From Sambucus nigra (Eukaryota > Streptophyta > Magnoliopsida > Dipsacales > Adoxaceae): a stretch of 64,000 nucleotides of DNA. Shown here piece after piece: positions 12,447 through 23,087 of this stretch (position 1 is its first letter; each line of letters begins with the position of its first letter). The position numbers and the translations under genes were made by a program. The stretch is from contig OX422221.1 of NCBI GenBank assembly GCA_949130495.1, forward strand, positions 151,881,741-151,945,740, in the 5' to 3' direction. A model generated the notes under the pieces. The model saw only the letters and a program-made list of their open reading frames with translations. It had not been told where the DNA came from and made no database searches.

Positions 12447-14132
12447 AGTTGGATCATCTTCCTCCACCATTTATCCCACCCGACCCACCCGATCCCTATT
12501 CACCCTTTCCACCCTCACCGTTACCCTAATCCCCACCCGCCCATGGTCCACCGATGAATTGCATCGTGTGATGCACTTTGCCATACAAGTGCATTGACCC
12601 GTTTTAGCCTTTATCCAACAAGACCGATGCTTTAGTCTTGTTTGGGGGTGATTCTCATCCCCCAATTTTTCTGCCACCTCGTGCTTTCATAGATCTTAAC
12701 TTTAGGGTGAGATTCCATCGGTCTGGCTAAAGACATTAAACTTAGCGCTACCGGTAGTCATACCGCGTTTCTTGTACTAGTCTCATCCTATTTGGGTGTG
12801 GTGTTTCACATCACCCTATGCTTTATCATATTTATAGACTTGTACACATTTTTTCTCTTATCAGTTATTCAGGTTTCATTTTGGCGATATCTGTCCACTT
12901 CATTAGCGGTTCATTCTGGTAATCTCTTTCCTACCTTATTCTCTCAATTTTAAAAATCATTTTACTTAACATCGAGGATGATGTTCCTTTTTGTTTGGGG
13001 GTGGGGAATTTTATCAAAATCGTACCTCTTTTGAAAAAAATTGATTTTTGAACCTAATTTAAATTTTCGTGCAGTTTCTTTCATCTCACTCATTGATGTG
13101 AATTTTCAATCATCCATCTTTTTAAGTCTAGGAATCAAGCTAGAGGATTTATCTTTTTCCAAATAGCTTATGTAATACATAACAAGGCATTATGCACCAT
13201 GAATTTCTAGATTCAACAAAATTTACGCACTTATCATGTCACTACGGTTTAGAGTTGAGTACAATAATTCTCAAGAGAACTTTAAGGATCACTTGTGGAG
13301 ACTTTAGCTCGTGATATTCGTGCCTTTCACCTTTTTGAGAGTTTTACGCAATCTCTGATCCACAAGTTGATTCAACTTCTTTTGGGTTCGCACTTTAATT
13401 CTTGTATGATCTCATTATCTTTTATAAAATTTTGGCTTGATCACTGAGAATGACATTTTTTTTGAGCTTTTAAGAAACGCGTGTCCTGAAATTTGTCCCG
13501 AATACGAGATTTTCATCCATACACCTACCACTTTTCCCCATATCATATTCCCATTACATTACCATGCTTTTCCATAATCCCCACACCATACACCTTCCCC
13601 ACTCCATTCATATATCATCCATCATCAATTTTGAGAAAAAGAGTGTTGATTCAAAATGTTAAATGTCTTCATTGTTGGTTTGAAAAGCGAGAGAAAAAGA
13701 AAAAAAAAGAGATAAAAAAGAGAGAGAAGAAAAGAAAGAGAGTTTGTAGTTAGTAATAAAGACATTTGTTCCTAAAGTATGTACACTCTCCTTAATCGTA
13801 TCACATCCATCACTCATCCATTGTCGATCATATCACTATCCTACCTACCTCATCCCATCCATCCTACCTATTATATCCTTCTCATCCCATTTCATTCCCC
13901 CTCACCCATATACATACATGTTCCCCTGGGTGTTCGGGCAAATGAAAGTCAACGTGGTGAATAACTCGACGTTCTCACTATAATGATTAACATTCTTTCA
14001 TGAGATCACTTTTATTTCTTATTGTTCGTTCTTTCTTATGTGTGTGTGGGACATTTGAACTTGCTTACATTTACTCACCTCCTCACACACAAAAGCGATA
14101 CACTAACCCTAATCTCGAGAGCTTATTATAAG
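12447..14132 (+). other. F 3' non-coding part
   Basis: No supportable protein. It holds C-rich CCCACCCGACCCACCC text near 12475-12540, two GTTTGGGGGTG tracts that look like PPT candidates, a purine run at 13685-13740, and TACCTACC/CATCC-rich DNA at 13790-13920. No copy of the F LTR follows, so the 3' end appears deleted. Confidence 0.5.
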
Positions 14133-14527
14133 GAGGAACCTTGCCAGAGGAAGCTCAGAGGAAACTTACTATAAGAAGTTCAGAGGAAACTTACCAGAGG
14201 AACCTAAGTCAGAGACAAAACTCAGAGTTGACAATTTTTTTATACTTATTCAAATTATGTATCTATAGAGATGTATTATAACTTGCATAAAAGCTCTCCT
14301 AAGCCCGGCCACACTTAGTCCCTCGCAGATACCATTTGACCTCACTCCCATATTATAAATCATTAAAACATACAAGTTATAATACATCTCTGCAGATACA
14401 TGATTTGAATAAGTATAAAAAACTATCAACTCTGAGTTTTCTCTCTGAGTTTGGTTCCTCTGGTAAGTTTCCTCTGAACTTCTTATAGTAAGTTTCCTTT
14501 GAGCTTCCTCTGGCAAGGTTCCTCTGA
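14133..14527. repeat. Fold-back made from D LTR3
   Basis: 14133-14285 is the reverse complement of about 14373-14527 (about 90 percent by eye), with an 87-base spacer that is itself normal LTR3 text. The left arm contains CAGAGGAAACTTACCAGAGG and the right arm its complement. It sits exactly at the right junction of F, where CCGATAGAG of the LTR is missing. Confidence 0.8.
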
Positions 14528-15009
14528 GCTTCCTCTAGTAAAGCTTCCTCTAGAGAACTCCCTCTAGCAAGCATACTCTGGCAAGCTTCATCTGATCTTC
14601 TTCTTTGATCTTCCTCTTGTAAGCTTCCTCTTAGCTTCTTCTAGTAAGCTTCCTCTTAGCTTCTTCTGAAAAGCTTCCTCTAGCGAGATTTCCCTAGCAA
14701 GCTTCCTCCGACGAGCTTCCTCTGAGCTTATTTTCTGAGCTTCCTCTGATCTTCTTCTGGTAAGCTTCCTCTGAGCTTCTTCTAGAAATATTCCTCTAAG
14801 CTTCCTCTAGCAAGCTTCCTCTGGTGAGCTTCTTCTGAGCTTTTTTTCCGAGCTTCCTCTAGTAAGTTTCCTCTGAGCTTCTTCTGGTAATCTTCCTATG
14901 AGATTCTTCTAGAATGCTTTCTTTAAGCTTCCTTTAGGTTGTCCACCTTCCTCAATTTAGTAGGGGGAGTTTTCTCTAATCACAAGACTGCATTGAGGGC
15001 CCCCCTACA

Positions 15010-15663
15010 TTTGCCCCCTCATGGAGATATTTGTTATGTTGCCAAGAAATATTTGTACGAAACATCGCAAGCCACAATGAAAACCACCTGTTAATATTTT
15101 ACATCAAACTCCACCAGTAACTGTGATTCCAAAATTAACTGTGACTTAACAATGAAAACCACTTGTTAAGATTTTTTTATTAAACTCCACTAGTAATGGT
15201 GACTTAACAACGAAAAATCTTTTTAAGATTTTTCATCAAACTCCACCAATAACGGTGATTCCACCAATAACAGTGACTTAACAATGAAAACCACTTGTTA
15301 AGAGTTTTTTGTCAAACTCCACCAGTAACGGTGACTTAACCATGAAAACACTTGTTAAGAGTTTTTTGTCAAACTCCACTAGTAACGGTGACTTAACCAT
15401 GAAAACACTTGTTAAGATTTTTTTGTCAAACTCCACCAGTAACGGTGACTTAATAATGAAAACACTTGTTAATATTTTACGTCAAGCTTCTTATGTGTTT
15501 AATCGCAAGTCATCAGGGAGCCCACACCTGCCCTAGAGGAATCTCAACATTCTCCCTCGCCCTTTGTTTCTCCCTCTGTTGGATGTCATCACAATCGAGA
15601 ACACGATTAACATTATCTTAGGCCATAATTTAAGAGGAATACCTCCCCAGCAGAGTCGCCAAA
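15010..15663 (-). repeat. D array internal region 3
   Basis: The best preserved internal region: a PBS on the minus strand reading TTTGGCGACTCTGCTGGGGA (15644-15663), the conserved CCCTCTGTTGGATGTCATCA block, and tandem 57-bp-type units at about 15074-15482. Three adjacent units stay open on the plus strand and would read SNSTSNGDLTMKTLVKSFL repeats, but this is antisense to the element and probably accidental. Confidence 0.75.
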
Positions 15664-17098
15664 TGTAAGAGGGTACTTCAGATTATAGATCGAGGCGTAA
15701 CCCCTATAGGTTTGTGATAACAACTGACCCAATACCCTCTACTGATCACAAAATAAACACATAATGACAATATAATAACAACTCAGATTGAAATAAACAA
15801 TAAATAAACCTCAGAAATAACTCGCTCAAAGGGATAGAGAATTAAGCACTCTCAGATACATCTTGGTAGGGAGCTCAAATACCAAGGTCCCGCACATATA
15901 TCACAACAATAAATGGTAGTAAATGCTTAGAAACAACCAACAATGATGGGTGAGTTAAATGCCCCTAGGTTTTGCAATAACTCCCCTGCTCTCAATGAAT
16001 TTTCTCTCTGTAGAAAGAACTCAGGACAAAGAACTCTATCTTCTCTTCAAAGAGAAACCATTTTCTCTAAAATGGTTGGGCTCTCTAAATAGCCACCAAC
16101 CTGTCCTAAGATGTCTCGGTCTCAACCAATGTGAAAAACCTTCTACTTTATGTCACTAGCATTAAATGCATACAAACACCATTTGGCTATCATCTGTGTC
16201 AGGTAGCTGTCACACTTCAATAGTCATCCACCAAACCTTCTGACAACCCCTCAAGCTGTCATGGTTTACTCAAGTTTTGATTGGACAGTATGTAGGTATC
16301 ATGTGACGTCACCTAAAGAAGATGTGACATTCGAAAAGGGAATGTTTGGTACTGGGCTCATAGTGAGATGGAACTCATGGTTCTTCTAGACAAGCTCTCT
16401 CGGGTTGTGGTCCTCGGTGTTTTACCAGTTGTATCTAGAATGGTTAAGTCAAGACTTAATGTTACCTTGCTTCTCAGTGCTTCAAACCAGTTCCCTCTGA
16501 GGTTCCCTTGATGAGTTCATCCGATAGAGCATGAAAGATCTCCTAAGACCGGCCACACTTAGTCCCTCGCAGATACCATTTGACCTCACTCTCATATTAT
16601 AAATCATTAAAACATAAAAGTTATAATACATCTTTACAGATACATGATTTTAATAACTGTAAAAAAAACTGTCAACTCTGAGTTTCCTCTTTGAGTTAGG
16701 TTCCTCTGGTGAGTTTCCTCCAAACTTCTTATAGAAAGTTTCCTCTGAGCTTCCTCTTGCAAGGTTCCTTCGAGCTTCCTCTGGAGAGATTCCTCTGGCA
16801 AGCTTCCTCTGGAATGCTTCATCTGAACTTCTTCTCTGAGCTTAGTCTAGTAAGCTTCCCCTGAGCTTCTTCTGGTAAGATTCCTCTCAGCTTCTTCTAG
16901 AAATCTTCCTCTAGCGAGCTTCCTCTGAGATTCTTTTCTGAGCTTCCTCTCGTAAGGTTCCTCTGAGCTTCTTCTTGTAAGATTCCTCTGAGATTCTTCT
17001 AGAAAGCTTCCTCTAAGATTCCTTTAGGTTGTCCATCTTCCTTAATTTAGGAGGGGGGTTATCTCTAATAACAAGACTGCCTTTAGTCTCCCACTACA
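15664..17098 (-). repeat. D array LTR4
   Basis: Starts TGTAAGAGGGTAC and ends CCCACTACA just before the GATGG duplication and the gag of C. It is shorter (1435 bp), mainly because the GCTTCC minisatellite has fewer units. Otherwise collinear with LTR1. Confidence 0.85.
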
Positions 17099-17995
17099 GA
17101 TGGGAAGACTAATCCAGTTCTTCATATAGAATAATACCAAGCAGCCGCTGATATCTATAATGTTCCTCATGAGATGAGGTGTATGGAGTTTTCTGGAACA
17201 ATCACTAGATCTACTCAAATCTTGTATAATAGTCTTCCTCAAAAATAAATTTCTTGCTTCCAATAACTCGTAGAGCTACTCATTGGTAAGTTTTGCTTTG
17301 GATTAAAACCAGTGAAGCGAGTAGCTCATTTTCTTAGTGTGAGATGGAAGGTGGGAGAAAGTATTGGGGATTATAACACTCGTTTCAACAATGAAAAATT
17401 GGAAGTCATTATTTATGAAGAGAAGACTGCAATCATTGCCCTCGTGAGTGGTTTGCTCCCCAACAAACTGTATTATACTTTGCCAAAAGATCTCCCAAAG
17501 ATGATGATAAAATTAATGGCCAAAGTAACAAATATTATGAACACCGAGGAAGCAATGGTTGCAAAAAAAGAATTCAGATGAAAAAGTGGAAGCAATGATA
17601 TAAGGAAAGTCAAATAAAAAGGATTACAAGAATCACAATAAACGCAGGAGTTCAAAGGTAAAAGAAAGCCTAGATGGGCTCAGGAAATTTACCAATTACA
17701 CTCCCTTAACGGTGGATATACATCTTGTCTTGGAAGATGTCAAACACAATAATGATTTGAGTTGGCCTGAAAAATTAAGGTCACCTACTAATAAGAGGGT
17801 TATGTCCAAGTATTGTGAATTTCAAAAAGATCATGGTCATATGAAGAATCGATATATTGATCTCTAGAATGAGTTAGAAGCACTCATTTGAAAAAGAAAA
17901 TTGGACAAATTCATTGATCGACAGGATGGTGGAAGAACTGTACCTAGAGGTCGACAAAGATCTAAATCACCAATTAACCCCAGAGAATATAGGAA
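17099..17995 (+). pseudogene. Element C gag, part after D
   Basis: Continues the gag of C immediately after D: DGKTNPVLHIE, a stop where a Gln codon is expected (GAA TAA TAC CAA), then AAADIYNVPHEMRCMEFSGT, the start of the capsid domain (Retrotrans_gag family). The frame 17312-17581 holds the second half: VGESIGDYNTRFNNE, GLLPNKLYYTLPKDLPKMM and MNTEEAMVAKKEF, each matching a Tat gag landmark. Near 17810 the zinc-binding-like YCEFQKDHGHMKNRYIDL segment (family YCEFHKDHGHDTEEC) appears with the Cys lost, followed by ELEALI and KRKLDKFID. Several stops and at least one frameshift break it. Confidence 0.75.
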
Positions 17996-18049
17996 GAGGA
18001 ACCACGATGAAGATCTAGATGATGATCATGATCTTCCCAAGAAGCCTAG

Positions 18050-18780
18050 ACAATCAAAGCGCGAGGTATCCACACTCAATTTTGGATATTTTTATTGGCA
18101 CATGATTACAGGTGGGGATGCAGAAGGAGCAGATCATACAACTGAAAGGAAGGCTTACCTCAATGAGGCTCAGAATTGTTCCTATATCCAGCAAATCAAC
18201 CTTACCGAGGATGATCGACCAAGAAAAGTTAATAAGGATAATATCGTAATTGGATTTTCCAAGAATGATTTATATTGAGTGTTGTATCCTCGTGATGATC
18301 CTTTAGTGATCAGAGTCAGGATAAAAGAAGTACTGGTGGCAAGAACATTAGTGGATAACCGAAGTTCGACAGATTTCATGTTATATCCCTGTTTTGATAG
18401 TTTGGAATAAAACTCAGCCAACTGGAGCCTTACCACAGGACACTCATTGGATTCTCTGGAGAGAAAGTATTTCCATTGGGGACAATCAAAATACACGTGT
18501 TGATCGAACATGGTTGATGAGCAGGATAGAGAGAGTGAGATTCTTTATAATGGACAAAAATGTTCATTCTTCCTATAACATAATCATGGGAAGAGTTGGT
18601 CTGAAGAAATTCGAAGTTATACCCTCTATTGTTCATCAATGCCTGAAGTTCCTGAACAACTTTGGAGTTGGAGTAGTGAAAGGAGATCAAAAATTAGCTC
18701 AGGAATTCTACATTCCTCTGCCGAGGAAGAAGATATGTTGTAAACAAAGAGGAAAATAACCACTTATCAAGTGGATATAT
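18050..18780 (+). pseudogene. Element C protease region
   Basis: After a basic linker with PKKPRQSKREVSTL, the frame reads DNIVIGFSKNDLY, a stop, DDPLVIRVRIKEVLVARTLVD and NRSSTDFMLYPCFD. This is the Tat protease start, where the family has VLVDGGSSADIL; here the glycines of the active-site loop are gone (DNRSSTD). The second half is spread over other frames (IDNIIMGR-like segment near 18570-18600). Inactive. Confidence 0.6.
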
Positions 18781-18949
18781 CTAAACCAAAAAGTGAATAT
18801 GAGGTTGAAACCATAGATTCATGAGATGAATCTGATCTTTTAAAAGGCCTAGTGAGGAAGGTAACAAAAAGCATTGTTATGGATGATGATAAACCAGAAT
18901 GAACAACTCAAATAGGAGCGTCATTAGAATAAATTCTTAAACAGGAGTT

Positions 18950-19790
18950 GGTGGTTTTCTTGAGACAAAGAAAATAGGTGTTCGCGTGGAGCCATGAAAA
19001 TATGCCAGGCATAGACACAAATTTCCTATGCTAAGAACTTAATGTTAACAAGGAAGTTAAACGTGTGAAGAAGCACAGAAGGTTTTTTATCCCGAAGAAG
19101 AACCATGCTATACAGGAAGAAGTGGAGAAGCTTCAAAAAGCTTCCTTTATTGAAGATGTGAAGTACCCGGATTGGTTGGACAACGTAGTTATGGTCAAGA
19201 AGAAAAACAATAAGTGGATGATGGGTGTGGATTTTACTAATTTGAACAAAACATGCCCAAAGGATCACTTTCCTTTGTCACGAATTGATCAGCTGGTGGA
19301 TGATACTTCGTGGCACGAGTTGTTGAGTTTCATGGATGCGTAATTTGGTTATAACTAGATTAAAATGAAGCCAGAAGACAGATAAAGCACTTGCTTTACT
19401 ACTCCCCGAGAAACTTATTGCTATAATGTTATACCATTTGGTCTGAAAAATGCAGGTGCCACTTATCAAAGACTGGTGAACAAAGTATTTAAGGAGAAGA
19501 TAGGCAAGAACATGGAGGGGTATGTTGATGAAATGATAACAAAGAGAAGAAAAGTAATTGATAATTTTACCAATCTTACCCAGACATTCGATCATCTGGA
19601 AAATCCCCAGATGAAATTAAACCCCACTAAATGTGTCTTTGGAGTTTCGGAGGGAATGTTCCTCGGGTATATAGTGAATTAAAGGGGCATTGAAGCTAAT
19701 CTAGATAAGATCAAAGCCTTGATAGAAATTCAATCCCCAACCTATAAAAAGGATGTCCAAAGGCTAACGGGGTGAGTTACAACACTCAAC
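18950..19790 (+). pseudogene. Element C reverse transcriptase
   Basis: Motifs in order: FAWSHENMPGID (near 18980), a basic segment, EEVEKLQKASFIEDVKYPDW (from about 19115), NVVMVKKKNNKWMMGVDFTN, LNKTCPKDHFPLSRIDQLVD, LSFMDA with a stop, PFGLKNAGATYQRLVNKVF and GYVDEMI at about 19519. The catalytic box is normally YVDDM; here the second Asp codon is Glu (GAA), so one metal ligand is altered. MKLNPTKCVFGVSEGMFLGY and ANLDKIKALIE follow. At least six in-frame stops occur, several at expected Gln or Trp codons. The lineage call (Tat) rests on the CPKDxFPLxRIDQLVD motif. Confidence 0.85.
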
Positions 19791-19796
19791 AGATTT

Positions 19797-20330
19797 GTGT
19801 CCCGAGCAACAGACAAATGTTTGTCATTCTTTAAGGTACTCAGAAAATTCTTTGAATGGCACGATGAATGTGAAAAAGCCTTCTTGAAGTTGAAGAAGTA
19901 CCTAGTAATACCACCACTACTCTCCCGACCAGTGTTGGGAGAAAAGTTATATCTATATTTGGCAGTTTTTGAGTCAGCTGTTAGTTATGCCTTAATCAGG
20001 GAGGAGAATGAAGTTTAAAATCCAGTTTATTAAACTAGCAAAGATTTTTCAGGAGAATAATTTAGATACCCCTGACTGGGGAAATTAGCGTTGGCCTTAA
20101 TTAAGTCTAGTAGATGGATGAATCCATATTTTAAAGATCACACCATAGTGGTATACACTGACATGCCACTAACGCAAGGTTTGCATAAGCCAGAGAAATC
20201 TGGGAGATCGATGTATTGAGCTATAGAGTTGGGGGAATATAATCTTGTATATGAACCAAGGAATGATTTAAAAGGCCAAGCTGTGGAAGATTTTATTACA
20301 TAATTCACTTACCCAGACGTCCCCTAGCAA
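19797..20330 (+). pseudogene. Element C first RNase H (Ty3 type)
   Basis: Begins FFEWHDECEKAFLKLKKYL, the usual RT/RNase H linker, then LYLYLAVFESAVSYALIREE (family position of the first Asp of RNase H; degenerate in Tat elements). Later pieces ALALIKSSRWMNPYFKDHTI and VYTDMPLTQGL keep the order K.R..PYF..H.I.V.TD.PL. Stops are frequent after 20017. Confidence 0.65.
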
Positions 20331-20439
20331 CAAGGGGCTTCGATAGTGCAACATTTAGGAGTCTGAAGACCTACTGGAGATACGCTCGACTAACTCCAAG
20401 CAGGGAAAACTATAGAAAAAGATCAACTAGAACCATCTA

Positions 20440-20935
20440 GTGGAGTACAGATGATGAAAAAGAAATATGATGAGATAAAGGACAAAATATTTCATCAAGG
20501 GATTCTGATAGACCAAGTATTTGACGACGCTATTTCCATGTGAAGTATGTATGTTGATGGGTCATACTATGCAACTGGATGTGGAGCTGGAATCATTCTC
20601 AATACTCTAGACGAACTAGATACAGACTACGCTCTATGATTCCAATTTTAAGCCTCCAATAATGAGGTAGAGTATGAAGTTGTGATTGTTGGTTTAAATC
20701 TAGCTAAATCACTGAATATTGAGCAAGTTGTGGTATACAATGATTCATAGTTTGTGGTAAATCAAGTGTTGAACTTATACGGAGATAAAGGAGAAGTGAT
20801 GTCCAGATACTTAGTTAAAGCGTTAGAGATAATTGCTACTTTGCTAGCTGTTTAGATGATCAGAATTCCAAGATTAGAAAATGCCCGAGCAGATGCACTT
20901 GCACGGCTAGCTTCAGTAATAAGAACTAAGATGTG
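20440..20935 (+). pseudogene. Element C second RNase H (aRH)
   Basis: MYVDGSYYATGCGAGIIL, then SNNEVEYEVVIVGLNLAKSL, VVYNDS with stop, and RIPRLENARADALARLAS. These are the four acidic-residue blocks of the extra, archaeal-type RNase H that marks the Tat clade: D in VDGS, E in NNE.EYE, D in Y.DS and D in ADALA. The catalytic acids that can be read are present, but stops interrupt the frame at several points. A dual RNase H set supports the Tat assignment. Confidence 0.7.
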
Positions 20936-21164
20936 AAGAACTATTCCTATTGAGCTACTTACTAATAGGAGAATTGATAAAGATCTGATGTTTACTTTTA
21001 TTGCAGTAGATATGGGTCCATCTTGGATAGTACCTATAAGAGGACATATTGAAGAAGGGATTCTTCCAATCAACCTACTTGAAGCTAATAAGCTGAAATA
21101 TAAAGACGCAAGGTATGTGCTAGATGGTAGTGTGTTATATAGAAGAAGATTAACTACTATTCTA

Positions 21165-22240
21165 TAATGGTGTGTGCATCCAACAGAAGTGAAGGATTTG
21201 ATTAAAGAAGTCCATGAAGGGTCCTGTGGAGCCTAAGTAGTAGGAAGAACGTTGTTGCGAAGAATCCACATGTAAGGGTACTACTGGCCAACTATGCGAG
21301 CAAATTGTGGACCTTTTGTCAAGAAGTGTGATTAGTTCTAGAGGTTTTCCAGCATATGTAAGGCTCCAAAATATCTCCTAACACCAATTACTTCACCTTG
21401 AACCTTTACTACGTGAGGAATTGACTTGGTCGGGCCTCTGTCGACTGCCCGAGGAAGGTTCAAGTACCTGGTTGTAGCTGTTGATTACTTTACTAAGTGG
21501 GTGGAAGCTGAAGAATTGATCTACATGTCCTATTCAAAGGTTTATCAGTTTATTTGGAATAATAACATATATGGCTTTCCCTACGCCTTTATCACTAATC
21601 TTAGCACATAGTTCGATAACGATGAATTTTCTGCTTATTGTGCCCAATCCAACGTCCAAAAAATCCATTATGCCCCTGAACATCCTCAAAGCAACGGCCA
21701 AACAGAGGTAACAAACCGAACTTTGCTGAATGGGTTAAAGAAAATGCTGGAAAAAGCTAAAGGGAAGTGGATCAATGAACTGCAGTCTATCTTGTGTGCT
21801 TACCAAACAATTTCTAGAACAGCTACTAGAGAAACTCCCTATATGTTACTGTTTGGTGCTGAGGCAGTAATTCCTGCCTAGCTAGGTTTACCAGCGCATA
21901 GAGTTCTTTACTCCAATACTCCAGTCAATGATTTGATGAGAAGACTAGACTTAGATATGATGGAAGAGGTACGTGAAGACGCATTTTTAAGGAATGCATC
22001 CTATCAACAGTGGACTGTACATTTCTATAATAAGAGGGTGCAACCGAGGAACTTAAACGAGGGTGATTATGTTTTGAAGAAAGTGATTCAGAAGAACAAT
22101 AAACTGGGAGCCAATTGGCATGGGCCTTATCATATTACTGCAGTCATCCGACCAGGAACATACCGAATTGAGACTTAAGAAGGAGAAGAATTTAAGAACC
22201 CATGGAATACAGAACACCTGAGGAAATATTATCAGTACTG
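21165..22240 (+). pseudogene. Element C integrase
   Basis: HHCC region: VHPTEVKDLIKEVHEGSCGA, then GYYWPTMRANCGPFVKKCD, where the partner of the last Cys is replaced by Phe between two stops. Core: TWGIDLVGPLSTARGRFKYL (first Asp), VVAVDYFTKWVEAEEL, then FITNLST with stop, where the family has ISDNGTQF, so the second catalytic Asp is lost; HPQSNGQTEVTNRTL keeps the Glu. The C-terminal part FYNKRVQPRNLNEGDYVLKK and GPYHITAVIRPGTYRIET is well preserved (frame 21933-22178). Translation ends near 22240 (NTEHLRKYYQY). Dead by several changes. Confidence 0.8.
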
Positions 22241-22342
22241 AAATCATGTTATACTAAGTTCGTTTCAATATTAATGAGAATGCTCTTTTCCTAAAATTTT
22301 TATTTTTTTTCGAAGCACTAGTGTTATGCACTACATTACGCA

Positions 22343-22690
22343 TCTACAAAAATACCAATAATGTTGGTCGACAAAAATAATGGCACCAACAAAGTTGGTC
22401 ATCAACATAAAAAATACCCACAATATTGGTCAACAGTAACAAAGGCACCAACAAAGTTGGTTGTCAACACAAAAACACCAACAATGTCGGTCGGAATCAA
22501 CAAAGGCACTAACAAAGTCAGTTGTCAGCACAAAAATACCAACAATGTTGGTCGAAATCAACAAAGGCACCAACAATGTTGGTTGTCATCACATAAACCA
22601 TCAACAATGTTAGTCATTAACATAAACCACCAGCAAAATGTTGGTCGGTATCAATAAAGGCAACAAAAAATTTGGTTGTCAAATACATAA
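22343..22690. repeat. Hairpin minisatellite downstream of C pol
   Basis: About ten units near 30 bp, grouped in pairs of about 60 bp. Each unit centres on a small dyad such as CCAACAAAGTTGG or CCAACAATGTTGG (stem CCAAC/GTTGG, 3-base loop), followed by TTGTCAACACAAAAA-like or TCGGAATCAACAAAGG-like spacers. Unit copies degrade toward the right. Confidence 0.75.
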
Positions 22691-23087
22691 AAAATCACAC
22701 AAGGCAAAATAGAAAGTTCCAAATGCTTGGTTAATGAAGACCCGAATGAATAATTTTCATTTAAACTGGGCTAAAAGATAGACAAATATTCCACTCATGC
22801 CTGGGAACTGAGGTAACTAATGAAATTACCTAAAAACTTTAGGTACATTAGTATAACCATGGTGATGCATTGGTAATTGATATAATACCTAGGATAAGCC
22901 TAAGGATATCAATAGAAGTAGTGAAAAACTAAAGATTAACTAAAAGTTGATACATTCATAGTCAAAGATTAAGAAGACATTCATAAATGTAGAGATTGAC
23001 TAAAAGTTGACCCATTCATAAAATAAACTTGTCATTAAATCAAATGATTACATATTGTTTCTTAAACATGCAAAAAAATACAAAGCC
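22691..23087. other. Element C spacer without a recognised feature
   Basis: AT-rich DNA between the minisatellite and the antisense frame. Short direct repeats (AAAGATTAAC and AGATTGACTAAAAGTTGA types at 22930-23010) are the only structure I see. Confidence 0.4.

Larger units (their letters stand above)
8933..14132 (+). mobile_element. Element F: Athila-like element without pol, 3' end lost
   Basis: An LTR of about 1.08 kb is followed by the PBS-like TGGCGTCGTTGCC (Athila-type TGGCGCCGTTGCC), a leader of about 1 kb, a broken proline-rich reading frame (about 11057-12446) and AT-rich non-coding DNA holding two TTTGGGGGTG tracts (near 12640 and 12995). No RT, RNase H or integrase motif is seen in any frame and no 3' LTR is found. 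The left LTR starts TTATAATCACCC, where TGATAATCACCC would be expected. The right limit is where the inverted piece of D LTR3 begins. It was probably non-autonomous and later truncated on the right. Confidence 0.6.
8074..15009 (-). repeat. D array LTR3, split by element F and a fold-back
   Basis: Left part 8074-8932 starts TGTAAGAGGGTAC and matches LTR1 up to the GAGGTCAT point; the right part resumes at about 14286 with AAAGCTCTCCTAAGCC and runs to CCCCCCTACA. About nine bases present in LTR1 and LTR2 (CCGATAGAG) are missing at the join. The two parts sum to about 1.58 kb, equal to LTR1. F plus an inverted LTR piece (14133-14285) fills the gap. Confidence 0.8.
1737..17098 (-). mobile_element. 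Element D: four-LTR tandem array of a non-autonomous LTR retrotransposon
   Basis: Four direct LTR copies (1737-3341, 3938-7494, 8074-15009, 15664-17098; LTR2 and LTR3 contain later insertions) alternate with three internal regions of about 0.6 kb. On the minus strand each LTR begins at TGTAGGGGGAGCC (copy-specific variants) and ends CCCTCTTACA, next to a primer-binding site like TTTGGCGACTCTGCTGGGGA; a purine-rich tract with GGGGGC precedes the LTR. The whole array is bounded by one perfect 5-bp duplication, GATGG (1732-1736 and 17099-17103), and it splits the gag of C in mid-codon. No gag or pol is visible in D. It resembles an oversized TRIM/LARD-type element expanded by LTR-LTR unequal recombination. 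Confidence 0.85.

Noticed and set aside
15100..15480. Regular repeats that could suggest a CRISPR-like array
   Set aside because: The units are contiguous tandem repeats without unique spacers, in a plant retroelement.
15309..15536. Possible 19-residue repeat protein in D internal region 3
   Set aside because: Antisense to D, open only because the 57-bp unit is a multiple of three; the other two internals are not open.
1737..17098. First read as segmental tandem duplications of about 4 to 6 kb
   Set aside because: Unit borders are TG...CA LTR ends next to PBS and PPT, and one target duplication surrounds all; an LTR array explains every border.
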